Shown in pieces: positions 1 through 7,425 of a stretch of DNA of 64,000 nt. A model generated the notes under the pieces. It was not told the origin of the DNA and did no database searches. It saw nothing but the letters and a program-made list of their open reading frames with translations. Origin of the DNA: Pelomonas cellulosilytica (GTDB lineage: Bacteria; Pseudomonadota; Gammaproteobacteria; Burkholderiales; Burkholderiaceae_C); assembly GCF_021353265.1 (NCBI RefSeq), contig NZ_JAJTWU010000014.1, forward strand, positions 17,844 through 81,843. The letters run 5' to 3'. The position numbers and the translations under genes were made by a program. Positions within the stretch are counted from its first letter, which is position 1; the number at the start of each line of letters is the position of its first letter.

Positions 1-812
1 GCACGCTCCGCATTCTGAAACCTGGTGTAGGCCAACAGCCGGGCTTCGGCGTCAGGATGGTGTTCGCGCAGCAGCATGAAGACGTCGCGCTCCTCCGCGG
101 GGTTGTCCTGTATGTAGGTCTCGTACATCTCCGCGAGCAGCGTGCGGGTGCGCTTGTCGTCCTCGGCGGTCCAGCCGAACAGCCGATCGATGTGCTCTTC
201 CGACACCTGACCGCGCAGACGCAGCACATCACCGACCGTCGTGGGCGCCTTGACGGGATCCCATGCGGCCGCTTCGATGCAACCAGCCAGGGCTTTCACT
301 ACTGGGTCCTGCAGAAGGTTCGTCGTCTCGGTCGCCGCTTTGCGCGCGGCGCGCCAAGCAGCCGGCGAGGGCTGGCTTCCCGACATTGCCTGAATATGGA
401 GCTGACGGATGTCCGCGCAGGCGGCGAACAAAGGCAACACTTCGTCGCTGCGATCACCGAACTCCTCGACGATCGAGGCAAGAATTTCACTGACGACTCC
501 GCTAGCCTTGCCGCTGAGATCGGCTCCAGGCGCGATGCCCTCCAGCAGCTGCCGCGTCATCGCGAGAATACGCTCAGTCGGCTGACGGCTGTAGCAGTAG
601 TCGATAGCGTAGGCCAGCCATCCTGGCAGGCCGAGCGTCCCCTCCCACGTAGGCAGATCGCTGCTGCCGGCCAGCGCGGCCGCCGGTGTCATCGAACCAT
701 CGGCGACGAACATCGCACCGGCTGTAAGCTGGCCTGCGGCGGCACGCTCTTCCAGCCGCGCCAGTGCGGTAGTACGGGTGTCCGCTTGACCGTTGAAAGC
801 TTCCAGCATCAT
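1..812 (-). CDS. Hypothetical protein, partial at the window edge
   Basis: The minus strand stays open from an ATG at 812 to base 1, about 270 codons with no stop, so the C-terminus lies outside the window. The start overlaps the thioredoxin stop as TGATG (a second ATG follows at 809), which implies translational coupling. The visible part begins MMLEAFNGQADTRTTALARL, is soluble and mainly helical by composition, with no signal peptide or membrane segment. I do not recognise a family. Coupling to thioredoxin, and the motif cluster in front of thioredoxin, tie it to locus A. It could be a thioredoxin partner or substrate; that is inference only. Confidence 0.7.
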   Translation of the reverse strand, partial: MMLEAFNGQADTRTTALARLEERAAAGQLTAGAMFVADGSMTPAAALAGSSDLPTWEGTLGLPGWLAYAIDYCYSRQPTERILAMTRQLLEGIAPGADLSGKASGVVSEILASIVEEFGDRSDEVLPLFAACADIRQLHIQAMSGSQPSPAAWRAARKAATETTNLLQDPVVKALAGCIEAAAWDPVKAPTTVGDVLRLRGQVSEEHIDRLFGWTAEDDKRTRTLLAEMYETYIQDNPAEERDVFMLLREHHPDAEARLLAYTRFQNAER

Positions 813-1144
813 CAAGCCTCCAGATGCCGGTCAAGCAAAGCGGCGATACGGGTCTTGGAAGTCATGCCCAGCAGGCGTTCCTGCTCGACACCGTCCTTGA
901 ACAGAATCAACGTCGGCAGCCCGCGAACGTTGAACCGGTCACTTGTAGCCTTGTTGTCGTCCGCGTTGATCTTGGTAACGGCAACCTCCCCGGCGTACAA
1001 CTCGGCCACTTCGCCAAGCACGGGCAGGAGAGATTTGCAGGGGCCGCACCATTCAGCCCAGAAGTCCACGAGCACGAGGCCCGGCCGCTGGTCGACGTCT
1101 GCAGCGAACGTCTGGTCGGTAGTTGCGAGGAGGTTGGTAGACAT
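812..1144 (-). CDS. Thioredoxin-family protein
   Basis: A 110-residue single-domain thioredoxin with the canonical WCGPC active site inside DFWAEWCGPCKS and the cis-proline region RGLPTLILFKDG. It should catalyse dithiol-disulfide exchange in the cytoplasm, as no signal peptide is present. I chose the ATG at 1144 rather than the one at 1159 because AAGGA lies a few bases before it. It is probably not the housekeeping trxA: it is coupled to an unknown gene, follows a receptor/transporter pair and has the locus A motif in its upstream region. A plausible role is reducing disulfides in imported peptides, but that is inferred from context. Confidence 0.9.
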   Translation of the reverse strand: MSTNLLATTDQTFAADVDQRPGLVLVDFWAEWCGPCKSLLPVLGEVAELYAGEVAVTKINADDNKATSDRFNVRGLPTLILFKDGVEQERLLGMTSKTRIAALLDRHLEA

Positions 1145-1195
1145 GAAAATCCTTGACAAGCGATAGCGGGAAGGTACAGCGAGGTCTCCCTCGAA

Positions 1196-1256
1196 GTCAG
1201 TACACAGAGACGGTTATCCGTACGGTCTGTATTGGGTTCCAGGTCAGTACAGTTGA
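1196..1256. promoter_or_regulatory. Cluster of three CAGTACAG-like sites upstream of thioredoxin
   Basis: Three related sites lie between the thioredoxin start and the transporter stop: CAGTACAC at 1198-1205, CTGTATTG (inverted) at 1227-1234, and CAGTACAG followed by TTGA at 1245-1252. The last matches the site at 5575-5586 over CAGTACAGTTGA. The natural reading is a binding region for the MocR regulator at 5657, controlling thioredoxin and the gene after it separately from the upstream transporter. Confidence 0.5.
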
Positions 1257-1257
1257 C

Positions 1258-3087
1258 TCAGGCAATCGAGTGAGCCCGGCCCAGGGCTGGAATGACCTGA
1301 AGCGTGTGATCGTGAAACGCCGCGAGCGATTCGCGGTGCGCGATGCTGATAACGCCTGTGCGCGGCAGTCGCCTGATCAGCGTCTCGTACAGCGCCTGCT
1401 CAGTAGCCGGGTCGACGGCGCTTGTCGCCTCGTCGAGGAAGACATAGTCCGGCTGGTGCAGCAGTACGCGCGCAAAGGCAAGCCTTTGCTGCTCGCCGCC
1501 CGAGAGCTTTTGCTGCCACTGGTCGACAACGTCCAGGGATTCAGACAAGCGGGCCAGACCGCAAAGAGCAAGTGCCTCCTTGAGCTGCGGTTCTTCGAAT
1601 CGCGTCGGCTCGCTCGGGTAGCACAAGGCGGCTGCCAGGCTTCCGCTCGGGATATAGCTGCGCTGCGGCAAGAACAGAATGGACGCCCGCCGCGGCAGCG
1701 AGACCGTCCCCGAGCCGTGGGGCCAGACGCCTGCAATTGCCCGCATCAACGTACTCTTGCCCGCACCCGAGGGACCTCGGATGAGCCACCGTTCACCGGC
1801 GCGAAACCGCAGCGGATCCGTGACCGTCAGAAGCTCGCCCCCAGGCGCCAGCAAGCGGAGTTCACTGGTGACGATTTCGGTCTGCTCGGTGTGCTGCACC
1901 GTGAAACCGCCGCGACCTCGTGCCTCGACCATCGAAAGCGCTGAATCAAGGTCACGAAGTCGATTGGCCACGGCCAGCCACTGGACGAAGCCGATATAGG
2001 CCTGAGAAAAGAAGCTCAAGGCGGACTTGAGACTGCCAAATGCAGAAGCTGACTGCGTCATACCTCCAAAGGTCACCTGGCCGGTGAAATAAAGGGGAAG
2101 TGCCGCCACGGTGTTCAGCGGGTCAAACAAACGACCGTAGGCGGTTTGCGCCATCGACACCTTCCAGTTCCGGCCGACGATCTGCAGGAAGTTTCGCTTC
2201 ACCAGTTCGAAGCGCTCGGTCAGGCGCCGATGCTCGCGGGCACCCCCTCCGTACAGCGCGACCTGCTCGGCGTTCTCGCGCAGCTGCATCGCGAGGTAGC
2301 GGTAGTCGGCCTCGACGCCCTGACGTTGCATGTTGAGAGCAATCAGCCTCTTTCCGAACCAGTGCGTCACGAGGAGCCCACCGATAGCCCAGGCGAAGGC
2401 GATGTACACCATGTAGCCGTAGATCACCCAGGTGCTACCGAAGAGTCGGATCTCAAGCGTCTTGGACAGACTCCAGAGCAGGACAGCAAACGTCACCGTG
2501 TCGGCAATCACCGCAATCAAGCTCGTGAACATGTTGAGGAACGAGTCGGTGAAAAGCCGAACGTCCTCAGCGATACGCTGGTCGGCGTTCTTCAACAATC
2601 CATCGCGTTCGATGTCATAGAACTCGCTGGCTCGCGTCCACCGGGCCAGCAGCCGGTCTGTCAGCCAGGACCGCCACCGCAAGTCGAGCACCTGTCCGAT
2701 CGCTACGTTCGAGATCGTCACGAGGCCCGATACCACGCCGACCCCGACACTCGCCGTGAAGGCCAACAGCAATGCCCGCCACTGACGGTCCACCAACGCA
2801 TCCGTCACAGCGCCGAGCAGTTGATTTGCCTTGACCGTCAGGAATGTGGTGAAGAAGGTGATGCCCAGCGTGATGGCCAGCAACGCCAAGGCCTTCCACT
2901 TGTCATCCGACTTCCAGTACTCCAGCACGAAAGGCGTGAGGCGGGGGCGATGGCTGGAGTCCAGGGCCGTCTCGTCTCCAGGCGCGTCTGGGGGCGTAAG
3001 GTCGGCGTGCTCACCGGCAGGCCCCGCGATGGAAGAAGGTGTGAGGCTCATGAGCGACTCGTGTAAACCGAAGGCGGGCCGGGGCAT
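1258..3087 (-). CDS. ABC transporter, permease-ATPase fusion, YddA/SbmA type (locus A)
   Basis: A 609-residue half-transporter. The N-terminal half (about 60-370) has several membrane helices of the SbmA/BacA-like membrane domain; the C-terminal half is an ATPase with Walker A GPSGAGKST near 440, signature LSGGEQQRLAFARVL near 525 and Walker B VFLDEATSAVD near 548. The closest known layout is YddA, the inner-membrane part of YddAB-PqqL. It lies 36 bp after the TonB-dependent receptor and is probably co-transcribed with it. The expected substrate is a peptide or a cofactor from a peptide taken in by that receptor; specificity cannot be read from the sequence. The start may instead be an internal ATG at 3051. 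Confidence 0.88.
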   Translation of the reverse strand: MPRPAFGLHESLMSLTPSSIAGPAGEHADLTPPDAPGDETALDSSHRPRLTPFVLEYWKSDDKWKALALLAITLGITFFTTFLTVKANQLLGAVTDALVDRQWRALLLAFTASVGVGVVSGLVTISNVAIGQVLDLRWRSWLTDRLLARWTRASEFYDIERDGLLKNADQRIAEDVRLFTDSFLNMFTSLIAVIADTVTFAVLLWSLSKTLEIRLFGSTWVIYGYMVYIAFAWAIGGLLVTHWFGKRLIALNMQRQGVEADYRYLAMQLRENAEQVALYGGGAREHRRLTERFELVKRNFLQIVGRNWKVSMAQTAYGRLFDPLNTVAALPLYFTGQVTFGGMTQSASAFGSLKSALSFFSQAYIGFVQWLAVANRLRDLDSALSMVEARGRGGFTVQHTEQTEIVTSELRLLAPGGELLTVTDPLRFRAGERWLIRGPSGAGKSTLMRAIAGVWPHGSGTVSLPRRASILFLPQRSYIPSGSLAAALCYPSEPTRFEEPQLKEALALCGLARLSESLDVVDQWQQKLSGGEQQRLAFARVLLHQPDYVFLDEATSAVDPATEQALYETLIRRLPRTGVISIAHRESLAAFHDHTLQVIPALGRAHSIA

Positions 3088-3123
3088 CCCCCGCCCGAGC
3101 CCGTTCCAGCGGTCCTGGTGAGG

Positions 3124-5514
3124 TCAGTTGAAGCTGTGCTTCGCGGTGAACATGAAGTTCCGCCCCTGGATGACAGGGATGTAGGTTTCGGCGGTCGTCC
3201 CGTCGTACTGCAGCCGGTCCGCCAGGTTCTTCACGCCGAGGGTGAGGGACCAGCCAGGGATCTCGTAGAAGAGGCTGGCGTCCACCTGGACTCTCTTGGG
3301 GATGTGGAACTGGCGTGTTGAGTCATAGGTACCGAGCATGCTGCTCTGTGCGGAAACACCCAGCCCGACACCGAGCCCATGGACCTGCGGAACGTTGTAG
3401 GTGGTCCAGAGACTGAACTTATGGCGAGGCTTGCCCGGGAAGACCGCGGTCTGGTCGCCCACATCCTTGGAGGTCGAGTATGTGTAGTTCGCAATAGCCT
3501 CCCAGCCCGGCGCGAACTGCCCCTGGAGATCCAGCTCGAGGCCCTTCGAGCGCTGCGCAGCGCGCACGTTGTAGCAGTCCTTAGTCCGGTCGTAGACGAG
3601 CGTGCCGGACTGGTCGATCTGGAAGGCCGCCGTCGTCAGCGAAAGCTTGTCATCGAGCATTGAGAACTTCGCGCCGACCTCCTTGTTCTTGCTGGACACG
3701 GGCGGCACCAGCCCGCCACTGCAGGCATTGGCGTTCTGTGCGTCGAAGCCATTGGCCACATTGCCATAGACGGAGACTGTCGGGGTCATGCGATAGACCA
3801 GCCCGACACCAGGGATGTTGCGCCCCGTCGTCACGGCCGGCGTGGTGCTCGTGAAATTGAACTCTCTGAAGTCGATGCTGCTCTCCTGCTTGACCAGAGT
3901 CCGGCGCCAATTGAGCTGCAGGATCCAGTCTTTCCAGGAAATCTGGTCCTGCAGGTAAAGGGCCTTCTGGCGCTGGGCATCTTCCGAAATGTAGGAGAGC
4001 GTCGGGTTTGCTAGATCGGCACGGGGCAGGTCCACGAACATCCCCACCGGGTACACGGTCAGCATCGTCGGCTCGGCGCCGTCCCACTGGGTCTGCTGGG
4101 CGCGGTAGCTGTCATGATTGAAGCCAACGACGAACTTGTGGTCGATGTCTCCAGTGTTGAAGAGCATCCGCAGGTAATGGTCACCGGAAGTCTGCGTCGG
4201 CGTCGTGCGCACATGAACCGGCGCAAAGCTCACCATGCCGTTTGGATTGTCGGGCGCCGCGCCCGCGTCGTACTCGAGGCCGACATTCGTAGCGTACTGA
4301 TGGAGCTTTTGCACGTCATCGGATCGCTGGAGGCGGCTGATCAACGTCATGGACGAAGACAGCTTCTGCTCCAGTTGGTAGAAAACTCGCTTCTGCCGAA
4401 AATCGAATCCATCCTTCCGATTGGTCAGCGGAATGCCCGGGGTGGGCATGATGACGCCGTCACGTCGAGCAACGGTGTACTGGGGCAACGGTGCATGGGT
4501 CTGCTCGTAGGACAGCCCGGCAATCAGATCCGTCGTCTTGTCCTTCCACCGAAGCTGGGGCATGGCAGAGTCGCTGCTGCGCCCGTCATAGCCTGCATCC
4601 GTAGTTCCGGCACGCGCTGAGGACGCGATCAGGCGATAGGTCAGGCGCTTGTCGTCAAAGATTGCCCCAGACAGGTCGCCGGCGATCGTCCGGTCGCTGT
4701 TCGTGCCGTACTGGACCATCAGGTCGCGCACCGGCTCGGCCGAAGGCTTCTTGAGCACCACATTCACCCCGCCTCCGAGGGAGCCGCCGCCGGCCAGGAT
4801 GGCCTGGGGCCCCTTGAGCACCTCGACACGTTCCACCCCAAACACGCTGGTCTGCCCGGCACCTTGGTCTGGAATGCCGTTGGTTGTGCTTGAGGGCCGA
4901 TTGAAGCCACGGACGGAGAAGGTCGGCAGCCCTTGCGGCGAATCTGTGAAGGTCACGCCGCTCACGTTACGCAAGGTGTCGCGTAAGTTGGTAGCCTGCT
5001 GGGTCTCGAGCACCTTGCTCGTGATGATGGTCATGGCGCCCGCCAGGTCCATCAAGTCCGTGCCGCTGCGGGTTGCCGTATCGGAACGGTCGGCCTTGAA
5101 GCCCTTCTCCGCCTGGTCTCGTTTGGCATACACCATGACCAGGTCCAGTTCGCCGACGACGTACAGATTCAGAACGCCCGTCGCCTCGTCTTCTGACACT
5201 TGGACCTTCTTGCCAGCCACGGCCGCTTCGAGCGCCTGCTTAGGCGTGTAGCTGCCTTTCAGCGCCGAAGCCGACTGGTCAGCCAGGCGCGCGCGGTCGA
5301 AGCTGATCGTGCGGCCGCTGATTCTTCCGATCGCATCCAGCGTCGCGGGAAGCGGGCCCGCCGGCAGATCGTAGGCGGCGAGGGGCGAATGAATGCCCTT
5401 TCCCTCCTGCACCTCAGCAGCTGCACAGGCCCCCCCTTGAAGCGCGAGCGCGGCAAGCATGGCGAAGCAGTGCTTGCGAAGGAGGGGAGCACGAAAACGG
5501 TCGATAGCGTGCAT
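3124..5514 (-). CDS. TonB-dependent receptor with STN signalling domain (locus A)
   Basis: 796 residues: a signal peptide to about residue 33, an STN (secretin/TonB short N-terminal) domain at about 48-105 (LPAGPLPATLDAIGRISGRT), a plug domain around 140-270 with RGF and VEVLKGPQAIL motifs as in siderophore receptors, and a barrel ending in an aromatic-rich strand with terminal N (KHSFN). The family moves siderophores or other large ligands across the outer membrane using TonB. STN receptors usually signal to an anti-sigma/sigma pair, but none lies in the window; the divergent regulator is MocR-type. The pairing with a YddA-type ABC gene and an M16 peptidase points to a peptide or protein ligand rather than a plain siderophore. 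Confidence 0.9.
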   Translation of the reverse strand: MHAIDRFRAPLLRKHCFAMLAALALQGGACAAAEVQEGKGIHSPLAAYDLPAGPLPATLDAIGRISGRTISFDRARLADQSASALKGSYTPKQALEAAVAGKKVQVSEDEATGVLNLYVVGELDLVMVYAKRDQAEKGFKADRSDTATRSGTDLMDLAGAMTIITSKVLETQQATNLRDTLRNVSGVTFTDSPQGLPTFSVRGFNRPSSTTNGIPDQGAGQTSVFGVERVEVLKGPQAILAGGGSLGGGVNVVLKKPSAEPVRDLMVQYGTNSDRTIAGDLSGAIFDDKRLTYRLIASSARAGTTDAGYDGRSSDSAMPQLRWKDKTTDLIAGLSYEQTHAPLPQYTVARRDGVIMPTPGIPLTNRKDGFDFRQKRVFYQLEQKLSSSMTLISRLQRSDDVQKLHQYATNVGLEYDAGAAPDNPNGMVSFAPVHVRTTPTQTSGDHYLRMLFNTGDIDHKFVVGFNHDSYRAQQTQWDGAEPTMLTVYPVGMFVDLPRADLANPTLSYISEDAQRQKALYLQDQISWKDWILQLNWRRTLVKQESSIDFREFNFTSTTPAVTTGRNIPGVGLVYRMTPTVSVYGNVANGFDAQNANACSGGLVPPVSSKNKEVGAKFSMLDDKLSLTTAAFQIDQSGTLVYDRTKDCYNVRAAQRSKGLELDLQGQFAPGWEAIANYTYSTSKDVGDQTAVFPGKPRHKFSLWTTYNVPQVHGLGVGLGVSAQSSMLGTYDSTRQFHIPKRVQVDASLFYEIPGWSLTLGVKNLADRLQYDGTTAETYIPVIQGRNFMFTAKHSFN

Positions 5515-5572
5515 GTCGATGAGTCGCTGTGGTGAAGTGGTTCGAGAAGAATACGTTTCATGATTTCGTCAC

Positions 5573-5615
5573 TTCAGTACAGTTGAGAATCGCGTGATCG
5601 GTCTGTACTGACTTG
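5573..5615. promoter_or_regulatory. Divergent control region with inverted CAGTACAG / CTGTACTG sites
   Basis: Between the divergent receptor and MocR starts, CAGTACAG (5575-5582, followed by TTGA) and CTGTACTG (5603-5610, within GGTCTGTACTGACTT) are exact reverse complements with centres 28 bp apart. The same core recurs at 1198-1252. The position fits an operator for both the receptor operon and autoregulation of the regulator. Confidence 0.55.
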
Positions 5616-5656
5616 CAAGACCTCACACTCATTCTGGTTTTCCCGAGGAACATGCC

Positions 5657-7156
5657 ATGGCGGCGCCCCGCTTCTCAACAGCTCTGCCTCGATTCGAACG
5701 CTCGATGCTTGAAGAGATCAGCCGCGCCAATCCTTCGGCTTCGTTGGTCGAGCAGATCTTTCAGCTGCTGGCCGGTTCCATTCAGACGTCCAGCTTGAGC
5801 GTGGGCACCAAGCTTCCGTCCGTGCGTACCCTCGCCCGCGACTGCGAGGTCAGTTCAGACACCGTCGCACGTGCGTACGAGAAGCTGGTGGCCCATGGGC
5901 TGGTAGAAGCTCGACGCGGATCAGGCTACTTCGCGCGAGCGCCTGGTCACATGGCCCTGCCGCGCCTCGCGAGTCGCCCCGCACTATCCGGACAGCTCAC
6001 CGCAGGCAGTTCTCGATGGAGGACGATGTTGGTGAAGCATGACCAGAACTTGAAGAGCCGTACGGGCTCGGGGTCCTTTCCTGAAAGCTGGTACGACGCG
6101 GAGCTTCTCGCGAGTGCCCTGCGCACCACGCTTCGACAAGGCATGCGCTGCACGGCCGACTATTCGGACTTCAAGGGCTATGTCCCGCTGCGCCAGCAGC
6201 TTCACGTGAAATTGCAGGAAATCGGCGTGCTGACCGATGCGGACAACATCCTCGTCACGGCAGGTGCGATGGAGGCCATCCACCTGGCGTGCCAGACGTT
6301 CGTGGCGATCGCTGGGACGCCCGTGCTGATCGAGGACCCCTGCCCGCCACTGCTTACCGAACGGCTTCTTTCGACGGGGCTGGAGATCTACCGTGTCACC
6401 CGGCACGCCGATGGGCCGGACATCGACCAGATGCGCGCGCTCTGCGAGAAGCACGCTCCGCGAGCGTTCTTCTGCAGCGCGGTACTGCATAACCCGACCA
6501 GCATGAACATTGCGCCTCACAAGGCGTTCCAGATCCTGCGGCTCGCCGAAGAGTTCGACATGTTCATCGTCGAGGATGACACCTATGGCGACCTCATCCC
6601 TCGCGCCACCGTGACGCCCGTCTCTCGCCTGGCAACGTTGGACCAACTCAAGCGGGTGATCTACGTCGGAAGCTTCTCGAAGACCCTGGGGCCTGGTTTG
6701 CGCATGGGGTTCCTGGCTGCAAGCCCCGAACGCATTGACTATCTCACTACCTATCGCGTCGTGCAGGGAGTCAGCGGTTCCGTCCTTTCCGAGCGCATGC
6801 TTTACAAGGCGCTATCTGGCGGCGAGTACCGGCGGCATTGTGAGCAGTTGCGCAATCGGCTGGCGGAGGCTCGCCCCGTCGTGGTCGAGGAACTCCAACG
6901 CTGGGGCTTCATTGTCGATCACGTCCCCGAAGCCGGCATGTTCCTGTGGGCATCCCTGGGAGATGGCGTGAACTCGGTGCAGGTCGCAGAGCGCATGCTG
7001 GAACTCGGCCACCTGTTGGCACCCGCCCAACCCTTCATCTCCGGCGCTGCGCCGGCCAGCCCCTACGTTCGCATCAATGTCGCCCAGGCCTTCGAAAGCT
7101 CGATGCTGCCTACCCTGGGAAAAGCTCTGGGGCGCACGATCAAGCCCAGGCGCTGA
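5657..7156 (+). CDS. MocR-family transcriptional regulator (GntR HTH plus aminotransferase domain)
   Basis: 499 residues. A GntR winged helix at about 30-100 (LPSVRTLARDCEVSSDTVAR) is joined to a fold-type I aminotransferase domain (about 140-495) holding the PLP-lysine motif SFSKTLGPGLRMGF. MocR proteins bind PLP or an amino-acid-derived effector and control neighbouring promoters. The start is set by GAGGAA just upstream. It is divergent from the receptor and upstream of the M16 peptidase gene, so it is the likely regulator of locus A, with the CAGTACAG sites as its candidate operators. The effector is unknown; an amino acid or vitamin released from the imported substrate would make sense but is inference. 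Confidence 0.9.
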   Translation: MAAPRFSTALPRFERSMLEEISRANPSASLVEQIFQLLAGSIQTSSLSVGTKLPSVRTLARDCEVSSDTVARAYEKLVAHGLVEARRGSGYFARAPGHMALPRLASRPALSGQLTAGSSRWRTMLVKHDQNLKSRTGSGSFPESWYDAELLASALRTTLRQGMRCTADYSDFKGYVPLRQQLHVKLQEIGVLTDADNILVTAGAMEAIHLACQTFVAIAGTPVLIEDPCPPLLTERLLSTGLEIYRVTRHADGPDIDQMRALCEKHAPRAFFCSAVLHNPTSMNIAPHKAFQILRLAEEFDMFIVEDDTYGDLIPRATVTPVSRLATLDQLKRVIYVGSFSKTLGPGLRMGFLAASPERIDYLTTYRVVQGVSGSVLSERMLYKALSGGEYRRHCEQLRNRLAEARPVVVEELQRWGFIVDHVPEAGMFLWASLGDGVNSVQVAERMLELGHLLAPAQPFISGAAPASPYVRINVAQAFESSMLPTLGKALGRTIKPRR

Positions 7157-7425
7157 GCGCTCTTCCATACCCCAAGGCATTGGCGATTGGACGCGACGCC
7201 GCCTCTTCTCGCCACTGCGGGCGCGACCGCCTCGCCGGACAGGCACTTGGAAACTGATCGCCCAAAACCGGCCTTTTGCGAAATCCCCTTTGCCGCAAAG
7301 GCGCGCCAGGCGCAAAAGTCGCAAGTGCCTTCCAAGGCCACCCCGGAAAAATGCGCAGCAGCGACGGCTTCGGCGCCCGCATCCGACGCGCCCGCGAGGG
7401 CGCCAACAAACACACAAGGCCTCCG

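Noticed and set aside
7287..7301. CCTTTG/CAAAGG inverted repeat after the MocR gene, as a terminator
   Set aside because: Only six base pairs and no T-run; more likely chance.
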